Assembly (NCBI GenBank): GCA_947179485.1
Contig: OX359249.1
Span: forward strand, 5,642,001 to 5,706,000
Length of the DNA stretch: 64,000 nt
Direction of reading: 5' to 3'
Source of the DNA: Allacma fusca
Taxonomy: Eukaryota > Arthropoda > Collembola > Symphypleona > Sminthuridae
Under the pieces are notes generated by a model, which was not told where the DNA came from, did not search any database, and worked only from the letters and a program-made list of their open reading frames with translations. Positions within the stretch are counted from its first letter, which is position 1. Each line of letters starts with the position of its first letter. The translations under genes were made by a program, and so were the position numbers. Of the stretch, positions 37,980 through 47,951 are shown piece by piece.

Positions 37980-39700
37980 ACACACAGGAAAGTATGTACA
38001 CATGTTCAAAAACCTGAATGCTAGCCTTGCGTCATCTATAATCGGATTTGTTATTATACTAAATTGTCTTTCAAACCAACCGGTAGATGTCGCCCGAACT
38101 AGCGCACTAGCATAATTTGAATATGATTGTAAACGTTCTTCAAAATTTGTGCATGCATATTGACTACGACTATTCGCGGGAATTTTAATTAATCGTTAGA
38201 TCACTGTAATACCAACAGTGCAATATTATGTATATGAGTAATTATATGTAATATAAATCATATAATAAATAGGTATATAATTTAGACTTTTTAATAAAGT
38301 TAACGTTGTAAAGGAATCTATTATGCGTGGGTGAGTTTAACCAGAAACACTTTACTGTGCACCGGCCCACTGGTATGCATATATGTAAACATTCTATCTA
38401 GGATATTTATAGGGGACTGTATAGTTACTAGGTTATGCTGTTTCATCACATAGTGGATCATCGGCCCTCAATGATTTAGCACATGGTGCTGATCAAACAT
38501 GATTTTTTTCAGGGTGCTTATAATTCCATGTCCAAGGATTAAGGCACATGGTCCGGTGGATTTCCTGGACCAGAACCACATGGCCTGGTCCGACGGATAT
38601 AGGTCCGACCAGACCATATTGGTCTAAACTAAAGCTAATACTAACTTCACATGAGTGGCAGCGGGCTATTTGAAGCAAATTTTACACCAGTCAGCATGTA
38701 GTGAGTAGTGATGTAGTCTTCGGTAATTTCTGTACTGTTGTATTAATACAACTGAAACAAGTTCTTGCGTTGGACGCTTCTATACTCTTTGATATTCGTT
38801 CTTTAAAAATCGGGTTTCGAATTAAGATACATCGTGTTTATAATTCGGACTTACCAAATGTTCCGGAATGTAAGTATCTTATATATGTATTGTCTAAACG
38901 GTTTGGTTCATTAACAAAATAGACTATTAAAAATAGTCCAACAGGACCAGACTCGAATTTTCAAACGGAACAGTTCCAACACGACTTTTGGAGCAGGACA
39001 TAGGAATGACTCCGGTGCAGGAATCCTATGAGATCTTACATCGGACTTTTAAATAATTACGGCAAAAGTGAAATAACAAACCAACTTTGAAAATTGTTCT
39101 ATTGTCAAATTAATAGGTCAGCAACAAATATGATGATTATACTGAGTCCTTATCTTGCGTGATTCCAATACGTGTTTATTTTTAAGAAGATACTTTTTTT
39201 TTACTGATTCTCCTAAATAGAATTTTCAACTTATAAAAAATGAAAAAAACAAAGCTTACAATTATGTACGCGTTTGCTTCCAGCTGAAAATAATTTATTT
39301 GAAGATAACTTCCTAACGTTTTAACCTAATTCAAATATTAAGGAGACACTCATCGTGTAATGATTCTCATCATTTAGACATGACCATTTAGAATACACTG
39401 GAAAAAATATATCGGTGTTCCCACCAAACAACTTTTGAAAATTTTCATGGATGGTTCAAGTACCGTTGTAAAGGATAATGAAAAAGGTTCGGCGTCTAAC
39501 CGATAAAGGTTTGGATGTTATTCAAATTGAAACATTGGGACTTTAGGACAAAAATACGGGAAAAGTTAGTTGAAGTTTGTTAAGATGAAAAATTATTGAC
39601 AAAAAATGTTTAAAAATTATCGAAGTTTTTAATAATTAACAAAGCAACGATATCGTAAGCTATCCTCTCTTCTAATTTGAAGGAGTGGATAGTGATAGTG
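37980..39700. other. low-motif flank upstream of the Helitron, probably transposon-derived
   Basis: The sequence style differs from both neighbours: AT-rich and without the CGTTATAACG motif. It contains a GGTCC/GGACC-rich fold-back block at 38548-38627, with a weaker GGACCAGAC match at 38944. No open frame of note is seen. It may be part of the Helitron insertion or of older elements beside it. Confidence 0.4.
38548..38627. repeat. GGTCC/GGACC-rich fold-back block
   Basis: The words TGGTCCGG, CCTGGACCAG, CCTGGTCCGACGG, AGGTCCGACC and AGACCATATTGGTCT follow one another within 80 bases and can pair with each other. Such blocks are common at the ends of some DNA transposons; no family is named here. 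Confidence 0.5.
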
Positions 39701-39759
39701 AAAGTGAAAGTGGTCGTAAGAATCAAATATTCGCGCGCTCATTTCAGTCACTGTAAAGC

Positions 39760-40200
39760 AAGCCGCTATGTACGATGCTATTTCACTATATAGCGAAGCA
39801 AGCCGGTGGTATATACAGCAAGCTAGGAAGTAAGCAAGCCGAGAAACACAGCAAGCTGGAACTGGAAAAGCTCTCTTCTGCAACAGAGTTAGAGAGTTTC
39901 AGTTCAGCTCTTCTTCTCGACTTGCTTGCTGTATATACATATACCATATATACCATGTATATATACTCATATACACTCATCGGCTTGCCTGTGTCTATGA
40001 GTTCAGAAAGCCGAAGCTCAGCTGATTGACTCCACATATGCAACCGCGCCTTATATACGCTACGTAAGTACATACGTTGCGTCTGTTTCTATAGCTGGTC
40101 TACGAAAACCACGCAGCCGTCGCACACTTGCCACGCCGTTTCTCACCACTCACACCACTCACTCACACTCAGTTCATTTCTTCTTCCGTGCTTGCCGAGA
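39760..40200 (+). promoter_or_regulatory. probable Helitron 5' leader/promoter region
   Basis: The block carries repeated GCAAGCCG/GCAAGCTGG words and an inverted pair, GGTATATACAGCAAGC near 39809 against GCTTGCTGTATATAC near 39926. A TATATACGC box near 40053 and an arthropod-like initiator context (CTCAGTTCATT near 40168) are present, but they are about 115 bases apart, too far to be one core promoter. It lies directly before the hairpin arrays and the Rep-helicase frame. The function is inferred from position only. Confidence 0.3.
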
Positions 40201-40242
40201 TAGGAGCTGCTCTTCTCCGTTTTCCGCTGCATTTCTTATTTA

Positions 40243-40592
40243 ACTGTCTTTTTGAAGACATAATTACCTGTCTTTTAAAGACAAATTAACCTGTCTTTTT
40301 AAAGACAAATTAACCTGTCTTTTTAAAGACAAATTAACCTGTCTTTTTAAAGACAAATTAACCTGTCTTTTTAAAGACAAAATAACCTGTCTTTTTAAAG
40401 ACACAATTACCTGTCTTTTTAAAGACATTAACCTGTCTTTTTAAAGACACAATTACCTGTCTTTTTAAAGACAAAATTACCTGTCTTTTAAAGACAAATT
40501 AACCTGTCTTTTTAAAGACAAATTAACCTGTCTTTTTAAAGACACAATTACCTGTCTTTTTAAAGACACAATTACCTGTCTTTTTAAAGACA
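40243..40592. repeat. 24-bp tandem array of mini-hairpins, 15 copies
   Basis: The unit is CCTGTCTTTTTAAAGACAAATTAA with small length variants. Each copy contains the inverted repeat GTCTTT..AAAGAC and so can form its own six-base-pair stem. It ends where a related 20-bp array begins, about 290 bases before the Rep-helicase start codon. Confidence 0.9.
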
Positions 40593-40593
40593 A

Positions 40594-40812
40594 ATTCAGT
40601 CTTTTACAGACAAAATCGGTCTTTTAAAGACAAATTCAGTCTTTTACAGACAAAATCAGTCTTTTACAGACAAAATCAGTCTTTTACAGACAAATTCAGT
40701 CTTTTACAGACAAAACCAGTCTATTAAAGACAAATTCAGTCTTTTACAGACAAAACCAGTCTATTAAAGACAAAACCAGTCTATTAAAGACAAAATCAGT
40801 CTTTTAAAGAAA
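40594..40812. repeat. 20-bp tandem array of mini-hairpins, 11 copies
   Basis: The unit is CAGTCTTTTACAGACAAAAT with variants CAGTCTATTAAAGAC and CGGTCTTTTAAAGAC. It keeps the GTCT...AGAC pairing of the preceding 24-bp array, so the two arrays probably share an origin. It ends about 75 bases before the ATG of the Rep-helicase gene. Confidence 0.9.
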
Positions 40813-40885
40813 ATTTGCATCTTTTAAAGTTGCTCACAGACACAATCAGACTTAAAGACAACACCTGTTCTTCTAAAGGCAAAAC

Positions 40886-43800
40886 ATGAATCCCGCGAAC
40901 AAAAGAAGTCGTAAGCAGACTATGCACTCGAATGTACGCCATGGTCTTAATGACGAGGTTTCGTTCGATAATGATACTGCAGAAATTGCTCAACCAGCGC
41001 ACACTACCGCAAGTAATCTAGCAACTCGAAGAGCTAATTATGCCAGCAACAGAGAAGTTATCAATGCTTCACGACGACAATATCGTGCCGACAATAACTC
41101 ACGTATTAATGAAACCCGCAGAGCCCATTATGCTGATAATCGTGAAACCTTGCGTGCTAACTTGCGAGATTACCGCACTGAAAATCACTCAAGTATAAAT
41201 GAAACTCGGAGAGAAAATTACGCTGATAACCGAGAAACCTTGAGTGCTAACTTGCAAGATTACAGGGCTGAGAATAACTCAAGTATAAATAAAACTCGGA
41301 GAGCAAATTATGCTGAAAACCAAGAAACCTTGAGTGCTAACTTGCGAGATTATCGTGTTGAGAATCATTCAATTATTAATGTAACTCGGAGAGCAAATTA
41401 CGCTGAAAATCGAGAGGTTTTGAGTACTAATCTACAAAACTACCGTGCTCCTATTCGGGAATGTATAAACGAGACCGAACGTGTTCGTAGGCTAACAGCA
41501 AATAGGCGCACACTTGAACAAACCGAATATTGTGGTCTGACAATCAATATTGATGAGAGCGATGTTACCGAATATAATATCGGAAATATGGATAAAGAAT
41601 GCCGAAACTGTCATGCATTGCATTTTGCAGAAGAGGGCAGATCTAACGGATCCGGTGAAAATAAATTCTTGAGTTTTTTGACTTGCTGCCATCATGGAAA
41701 AATTGATACATTGATTCCAATGAAGCCTCCACACGAAACTGTGGCAGAACTCTTTCGGGAAAAACATTTTATGGAAAATATTCGTTCATATAACTCTGCT
41801 ATTGCAATGGCATCTTGCGGTGGAAACGTACAGCCTATGCTAGGTGGCCCATATGTTTTCCGCCTTCATGGTCAGTTGTATCATTGTAGTGGACCATTGT
41901 ACCCAAAACAGGGTGACAATCCAAAGTTTGCTCAATTGTATGTGTATGATAGTGAGATAGCATCATCATACAGAATGGAAAACCCAGCTAATTCTGGGTG
42001 TAAAGATACAGTGCTACAAATTTTGCACACATTTATGGAGGCAAATAATAAATTAGTTGCTTGCTACAGAATGCTCAAAGAAGTAGAGGAAGAAATGCAA
42101 TCAGCCGGAAAAGATACAAAAAATCTTGCAATGAAAATTTCGACAAATAATAATTATGACCCTAGAAGGTACAACGTAGCCAAAGCTAACGAAATTGCTA
42201 TGGTATTTACAAATGACGAGGGCGAACCTCCATTTGAACGGGATATCCGAGTTTATTTGAGAGAGGAAAAAAGAATGAAAAATATTAATATTCTCAATGA
42301 GTTCTTGGATGGACTTACTTATCCCTTATTTTTCCCAACAGGGGAGATAGGCTGGAATTATGGATTGAAAACCAGTGATGGGAAAACAAAAATTACTGAA
42401 ATGATGTATTTCAGCTTTCATTTACAAATACGAAAAGACCAGACAAACCACTTGCTATCTGGTGGAAAACTAACCCACCAATTGATGGTGGATTGGTATT
42501 GCAGAATGGAAGCAAATAGGCTGAACTTTTTGCGATATAATCAAAAAAGATTAAAAGCGGATACATATTCTTCTGTTCAAGAATATGTGACAAACAGAGC
42601 AGCTGCAACTGGAAAAGGAGTTGGCCGTACTGTCATATTTCCATCAAGTTACATTGGCAGTCCCAGAAATATGCAACAAAGATATCAGGATGCAATGGCG
42701 ATTGTCAGAAAATTTGGCAAACCGGATTTATTTATTACTATGAGTTGCAATCCGAAATGGAAAGAAATAATGGCACATTTGTTGCCAGGTCAACAACCAT
42801 CAGATAGACCTGATATCGTTGCACGTGTTTTTAATTTAAAGTTAAAGGAGTTAATTGAAGATATTACCAAGCGTGGAATTTTTGGAAAATGCAGAGGATA
42901 TGTGTATGTAATTGAGTTTCAAAAACGAGGCCTTCCTCACGCCCACATTTTATGGATAGGTGGGGATTTAGATCTGAAAGATCCTAATTGTGTGGACAAA
43001 ATCGTCTCAGCCGAAATTCCATGTAAACAAACGCAACCTAAGCTTTACGAGGCAGTAACAACGCATATGCTTCACGGACCATGTTCCCAAAAATGTATGC
43101 GTAATGGTATTTGTACCAAACGATTTCCTAAAGAATTTTGTAATGTCACTGATACAGGTGTTGATGGGTTCCCGTTGTACAAGCGCAGAAATAGTGGAAT
43201 TAAGTTTCATAAGGGAGGAAATGAATTTACAAACCAACATGTGGTACCACATAACCCATACTTATTGCTTAAGTATAATTGTCATATTAATGTGGAAGTT
43301 TGTTCTTCTGTTAAAGCTGTAAAGTACATCTACAAGTACGTTTACAAGGGTCATGATTGTGCTGATTTGCTTTTAAATGAAACTGAAACTACAGTCAATG
43401 TAGATGAAATAAGCCAACACATAAATGCTCGATATGTGAGCGCTCCGGAAGCAATGTGGAGGATTTTTGGGTTCTGGATGCAGGACAAATCTCACACCAT
43501 TTATCGTCTACATGTTCATGAACCGAATGAGCAAACATTGTACTATCGCGATGGTGATGAAGCACAGGCATTAGAAAATGTAAAAGATTCTAATCTATCT
43601 GCTTATTTTAAGTTGAATGAACAAGATGTGAATGCAAGGCAATATCTTTATGCAGATATACCTAATTACTACTGTTTCACAGATGGAACTGATCCAATAA
43701 CAATGAAGAAGTGCAAAGTTTGGAAAAAACGTTGTCACGGATATGATCCGCATGTTATCGGCCGCATGTTTAATGTGAGCCCTTCAAATATACAAAAATA

Positions 43801-45676
43801 CGCTATAAAATTACTCTTACTCCACAAAAGGGGAGCTACATCATTTGATGATTTAAGAACTGTAGATGGACGTTTATGTGATTCATTCCAAGATGCATGT
43901 TCGAAATTGAACTTAGTGGAAAATGATGAGCAATGGTACCATGCTATGAACGAGGCAATAGTATATCAAATGCCTAAGCAGTTGCGGCAACTTTTTGCAA
44001 TTATTTGTGTTTTCGGCTCTCCTTCAAGCGCTATAGATATTTTTAACCACTATAAAGATCATCTTATTGAAGACTTTCGTCGTGATCACACTGAAAACGT
44101 TGCCGAGCAATTATGCTTGCATGAAATTGAAAGCATTTTTAAAATGCACAAAAAATCTGGTGAAAAAGATTTTGGAATGCCAAAACTACAAGGCTACATG
44201 ACATCAACAATGTATGAGTCTTATGACATTGACGAAGAAAAAATTTCATTTGCAGCAAATTATGAGAAGCTGAACGAGCAGCAGAAAGAAGTGGTAAATT
44301 TTGCAATAAAGGCAATTGAATCGAATAATTACACAAACAATTGTATTCATCTAAATGGCCCTGGGGGGAGCGGAAAAACCTTTGTGTATGAAACATTAAT
44401 GTGTTATGTACGTGGACATCTGTTTAACGGGCTGCAAGGAATAGCAATTGCAGTTGCTTCAACGGGAATTGCAGCTACACTTTTGAAAGGTGGTAGGACT
44501 TACCACTCTCAATTTTGCATACCTCCGAATACAAACAAGGACACCACGTCCTCAATGCGAGTTAACTCTGTGGAGGCGGATAGAATTCGCAAATCTCAGT
44601 TAATAATCTGGGATGAATGCACGATGGCAAGCAAGTACAGTTTGGATGTAGTTAATAGGCTTCTACAGGAAATTATGGATAATAATAGACCATTTGGTGG
44701 AAAATTAATAATTCTTGGAGGGGATTTTCGACAAATTTTAAATGTTGTCAAACGTGGGAATCGAATTTCAATAATTGAATCAAATATCAAAAGCAGTGTT
44801 AACTGGAAATGTTTCTCAACTTTTAAGTTGAATGTAAATATGCGAGCACGGTATGACATGGACTTTTCTGATTGGATTCTAAAGGTTGGAGACGGTAAGC
44901 TCAACAAGAGAATTAAAGATAAAGATGATATGGTGGAAATTCCCCAAAACCTTATTACAAATAGTAATTTAATTGTCGAGATTTTTGACGGCATAACTCC
45001 TACAAACATAGAAGATTATGCCAATAGGGCAATATTGTGTCCTCTCAATGTCGATTCATCGAAAATCAATGATAAAGTCCTAGACTTATTGTCAGGGGTA
45101 GAGAAATGTTACTGCAGTGCAGATACAGTTGATAGTGCCAATGAAAGCGATGTACAGAATTATCCTGTAGAGTATTTAAACTCAATTAATCCGAATGGAA
45201 TGCCTGCTCATTTTCTAAAACTTAAAATCGGAGCAATTATTATGTTACTCCGAAACTTAAATACGAAGAGAGGTCTCTGTAATGGTACACGTTTGATTGT
45301 TACAGAACTCAAGGAGAATCTTATATTTGCTAATGTTTTAACAGGAAGGGCGAAAGGGGAAACCATGTTTCTTCCCCGAATTACACTAACTTCAAATGAG
45401 GGTGAATACCCGTTTGTTTTACGAAGGAGGCAATTTCCTGTCAAGCTAAGCTTCTCCATGACTATAAACAAGTCACAGGGTCAAAGTTTTAGTAAAGTAG
45501 GTATTTGGTTATCAAAACCCGTTTTTACTCATGGTCAACTCTATGTAGCATTTTCTAGAGCCAATTCTCGAGACAATGTAAAAGTATTTGTGGATAAAAC
45601 TGAGGACCAGGGGGAACTACAGGGTCCAGGGAATGGTACTTATACAATTAATTGTGTGTACCCCGAAATATTATAA
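40886..45676 (+). CDS. Helitron Rep-helicase transposase, intact, 1596 aa
   Basis: A single-exon protein that nicks and unwinds DNA for rolling-circle transposition. Domains in order: a basic N-terminus; five 30-residue repeats of the TRRANYADNRETLSANLRDY type (about 47-196); a Cys/His zinc-binding-like segment (C239, C242, then CCHH at 267-270); the Helitron-like N-terminal domain (FRLHGQLYH, 326-333); the Rep HUH nuclease with YQDAMAIVRKFGKPDLFITM (600-619) and RGLPHAHILW, where H685 and H687 form the HUH motif; the paired tyrosines Y814 and Y818 in KYIYKYVYKG; and a PIF1-like SF1B helicase with Walker A GPGGSGKT (1158-1165), Walker B IIWDEC (1240-1245), LGGDFRQ, NVNMR, TINKSQGQ (1526-1533) and YVAFSRA (1553-1559). 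All expected catalytic residues are present. The first ATG was chosen because it follows the hairpin arrays; M13 is an alternative. Neither an OTU protease nor an apurinic endonuclease domain is seen. Confidence 0.95.
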   Translation: MNPANKRSRKQTMHSNVRHGLNDEVSFDNDTAEIAQPAHTTASNLATRRANYASNREVINASRRQYRADNNSRINETRRAHYADNRETLRANLRDYRTENHSSINETRRENYADNRETLSANLQDYRAENNSSINKTRRANYAENQETLSANLRDYRVENHSIINVTRRANYAENREVLSTNLQNYRAPIRECINETERVRRLTANRRTLEQTEYCGLTINIDESDVTEYNIGNMDKECRNCHALHFAEEGRSNGSGENKFLSFLTCCHHGKIDTLIPMKPPHETVAELFREKHFMENIRSYNSAIAMASCGGNVQPMLGGPYVFRLHGQLYHCSGPLYPKQGDNPKFAQLYVYDSEIASSYRMENPANSGCKDTVLQILHTFMEANNKLVACYRMLKEVEEEMQSAGKDTKNLAMKISTNNNYDPRRYNVAKANEIAMVFTNDEGEPPFERDIRVYLREEKRMKNINILNEFLDGLTYPLFFPTGEIGWNYGLKTSDGKTKITEMMYFSFHLQIRKDQTNHLLSGGKLTHQLMVDWYCRMEANRLNFLRYNQKRLKADTYSSVQEYVTNRAAATGKGVGRTVIFPSSYIGSPRNMQQRYQDAMAIVRKFGKPDLFITMSCNPKWKEIMAHLLPGQQPSDRPDIVARVFNLKLKELIEDITKRGIFGKCRGYVYVIEFQKRGLPHAHILWIGGDLDLKDPNCVDKIVSAEIPCKQTQPKLYEAVTTHMLHGPCSQKCMRNGICTKRFPKEFCNVTDTGVDGFPLYKRRNSGIKFHKGGNEFTNQHVVPHNPYLLLKYNCHINVEVCSSVKAVKYIYKYVYKGHDCADLLLNETETTVNVDEISQHINARYVSAPEAMWRIFGFWMQDKSHTIYRLHVHEPNEQTLYYRDGDEAQALENVKDSNLSAYFKLNEQDVNARQYLYADIPNYYCFTDGTDPITMKKCKVWKKRCHGYDPHVIGRMFNVSPSNIQKYAIKLLLLHKRGATSFDDLRTVDGRLCDSFQDACSKLNLVENDEQWYHAMNEAIVYQMPKQLRQLFAIICVFGSPSSAIDIFNHYKDHLIEDFRRDHTENVAEQLCLHEIESIFKMHKKSGEKDFGMPKLQGYMTSTMYESYDIDEEKISFAANYEKLNEQQKEVVNFAIKAIESNNYTNNCIHLNGPGGSGKTFVYETLMCYVRGHLFNGLQGIAIAVASTGIAATLLKGGRTYHSQFCIPPNTNKDTTSSMRVNSVEADRIRKSQLIIWDECTMASKYSLDVVNRLLQEIMDNNRPFGGKLIILGGDFRQILNVVKRGNRISIIESNIKSSVNWKCFSTFKLNVNMRARYDMDFSDWILKVGDGKLNKRIKDKDDMVEIPQNLITNSNLIVEIFDGITPTNIEDYANRAILCPLNVDSSKINDKVLDLLSGVEKCYCSADTVDSANESDVQNYPVEYLNSINPNGMPAHFLKLKIGAIIMLLRNLNTKRGLCNGTRLIVTELKENLIFANVLTGRAKGETMFLPRITLTSNEGEYPFVLRRRQFPVKLSFSMTINKSQGQSFSKVGIWLSKPVFTHGQLYVAFSRANSRDNVKVFVDKTEDQGELQGPGNGTYTINCVYPEIL

Positions 45677-45681
45677 TTTGC

Positions 45682-45687
45682 AATAAA
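45682..45687 (+). promoter_or_regulatory. poly(A) signal of the Helitron gene
   Basis: AATAAA starts six bases after the stop codon of the Rep-helicase frame. Confidence 0.6.
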
Positions 45688-45718
45688 ATTTAACATTTTA
45701 CCGGATATTAAGCTTATA

Positions 45719-45816
45719 CTAGCACTGCAAAGCCAGCTATTGCGTACAACTATTTACTGCCTTCGATACTTACATTTGCCTTTTTGAGCCAGCAATAGCT
45801 GGCTGTGCAGTGCTAG
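45719..45816. repeat. Helitron 3' terminus with nested inverted repeats
   Basis: CTAGCACTGCAAAGCCAGCT and TATTG (45719-45743) are the reverse complement, with about one mismatch, of the last 25 bases of the element (45792-45816, ending GCAGTGCTAG). Nested in the right arm is the short hairpin AGCCAGC-AATA-GCTGGCT (45787-45804). The short hairpin and the long stem share bases and are mutually exclusive folds. Confidence 0.85.
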
Positions 45817-46860
45817 TTAATTCCATAAACGCCAACTATCGTAACTTGAAAAGTTGCGATTAAATTAAAAGATGTCAAGTCCCAATATTTGAAATTATAC
45901 ACCTTCGATAACCTTAGACCTCACAAAATAATATAGCAAAGCCATCTTTATTTTATCCTTATGGAGCATCATGGAAATTTATGTAAAATTCTGCCATAGC
46001 CTTTTCATGCACTACACTGGTTTGCATCCAATGTATTTGCTTTCGTGCACATCATAGATTTAGACAGACATTAACTCAGCAGATTTTTTGATTGAATTTT
46101 ATCAAGACTATGTTATGTTAATTTTTGAAGATGGGAAGGAAGTCCTGGATGCTTCCGACGCTATACTCCAGTGAATTTCGATTATGATCTTGCTGAGATC
46201 GAACCAGGCTGAAGAGGTTCTTCGTAACAAAACGGATACTGGGGCATGTTATATCTTCCTCTGTATTTAATTACGTCTCCACTCAAAATCCGTTGAAATA
46301 ACAAACACCTGTGATTTGTTTAGGTATCTATGTATGTATATGCATCAATTGTATAGAAGATTCAGCCACCTTTGACAACCCTAGCCAACCCCTTCTCTTA
46401 GATTGGAATTGCATTCAAGGAAATGATTGTTATCCTGGATTTATATATAATTACAACGACACTGTACAGATATGACCTGCTTTGCAAAGACTTCCGGAAC
46501 AATAGTTGAGAAAGGTTGGGACAATCCACCAACGCCCCCTGCTGGAAATTGTCTTAATGTAACTGGCGGAGATATAATTTGTTGGTCTAACGAAGCCAGC
46601 CATTTTAAAGCCTGCACCTGAGACTGGCATAGAATAGTCCACGTATTGAGATTATCTCATCCTAACCCCTAGGAGTTTTAACAGTACATTTCCCAGTTCC
46701 CACGATTCTGCTCATACCCTTATACATTGCCCAATAGATGTATGCATAGATTAATGTAATCATTGTACTGTCACTTTATATGTAACATTAACTTCCCAGA
46801 GCAAGCTGGAATAGTAAATATAGACAATAAATAAGAAAATAAAATCATCCTTTGAATTGG
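45817..46860. other. right flank of the Helitron, no gene seen
   Basis: AT-rich sequence without the CGTTATAACG motif. A short CCACCAACGCCCCCTGCTGG segment near 46528 stands out by composition. This may be older transposon DNA into which the Helitron inserted. Confidence 0.4.
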
Positions 46861-47931
46861 TTTCAGTGGATGGAATCCATTCTTATTTTAAACAGGGAGC
46901 TTTCGAACAACAACTGTGGGATCTCATCGTTACAGAGGCAGGGCCGCTGTAGGGAGAGCCGTTACAAATAACCCCAACTGTACTCCTCCTTCGCTATAAC
47001 TTTCTATCTCTTTAATTAAGCAGCTTCCAATTTAACTCCGGAATTTCAACATGAGCACAACTTTTTTCATTCCGCTCATTTCTCCACAACTTTTATGCCC
47101 TCAACTTTGTTCCGAACAAAAAGCTTTCACTCACAATCCGAAGTGAAAGTTCAACAGGAGAATCAGGGCATTTTGTTCCTATAATTGAGGATTATTTCCA
47201 CCCAGCCCCGTTTATAGCAATCTTAATTTTCCTCCCTTATCCTAGCATATAGAGTGAAGTCCCCCTACAACAGACACTGTTACAAGGGCAGTCTCTAAAA
47301 TATTCAGAATATTTCCAGTCCCCTATAAAAAGCAATGCTACTTTTGAAGAGAGTCCTTCATAACAAGAATCTCCAGACTAAAGTCAACAAACACACAAAA
47401 AGAAAAAAAGAATTGGGGATAATTGGAAGGTTCTGTATATTTACTTTCCACAAGAAAATTTTTGTGTAGTTTCTTATTGCGAGACTCTCACACTGTACAG
47501 GATGGACCCCATTTTCCAGCAAATGGCTCAAAACAAGCATGAAAACAAGAGTTATTTCTCTATTTATTTTAACAGCCGGATCATATTTCCAAGGGAAACT
47601 CATCCTTGAGTACAAAAAAAAAAGAATATTCTCTAAAGGCAGTGGTACATGCGAGTGCGTGGATTGAGGCCTTTGGCCAATGGCTAAATCTCCAGTTTTT
47701 CCAGACCGTCCTCTCAAACTCGGACTCATGCATGCAATTCCCATAAGGAGAAACAGAGCGTCAGAGAAGTATGGGCAAAGCTCGGGACTATAATAATTTC
47801 AGTTCTAAGGTACAGAGCTCTAAGGTATACAGTCTCTTTACAGCGGCCCTTTAAAAAATGATTTGGGCCCTATATAGCATGTGGCTAATATTAGAAGGGG
47901 ACTAGTTGTCAAGGGACTTCCTTGTAAGGAA

Positions 47932-47951
47932 GGTCCGTTATAACGAGACTC
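47932..47951 (-). repeat. TIR-like motif copy, minus orientation
   Basis: Reads GGTCCGTTATAACGAGACTC. A second copy 100 bases later (48054-48073) reads GACCGTTATAACGAGCCTGT. Confidence 0.55.

Larger units (their letters stand above)
29470..37980. other. intergenic DNA with many CGTTATAACG-type motif copies
   Basis: No gene is recognised. It holds (GA)n near 29884-29901 and, from about 30.85 kb, repeated decayed copies of a directional motif (see the individual repeat entries). Plus-oriented copies fill 30.85-33.7 kb and minus-oriented ones 34.4-34.8 kb, with weaker minus forms up to about 36.7 kb. The open frames of 60-125 codons here are unsupported. Confidence 0.6.
39700..45816 (+). mobile_element. 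intact autonomous Helitron (rolling-circle transposon), left end uncertain
   Basis: The element holds one uninterrupted Rep-helicase gene (40886-45676), a poly(A) signal at 45682-45687, and a typical Helitron 3' terminus: a perfect 7-bp stem hairpin with AATA loop (45787-45804), eight bases, then CTAG (45813-45816) followed by T. Helitrons insert between A and T without target duplication, so no repeat is expected at the edges. The right end is well supported. The left end should be a TC after an A; several candidates exist upstream of 40.2 kb and none is decisive, so 39700 is only a working limit based on the change of sequence style and the start of GCAAGC-rich sequence. The open frame suggests recent insertion. 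Confidence 0.8.

Noticed and set aside
40243..40812. CRISPR-like direct repeats
   Set aside because: The units are contiguous with no unique spacers, and the genome is eukaryotic; these are tandem minisatellites with internal inverted repeats.
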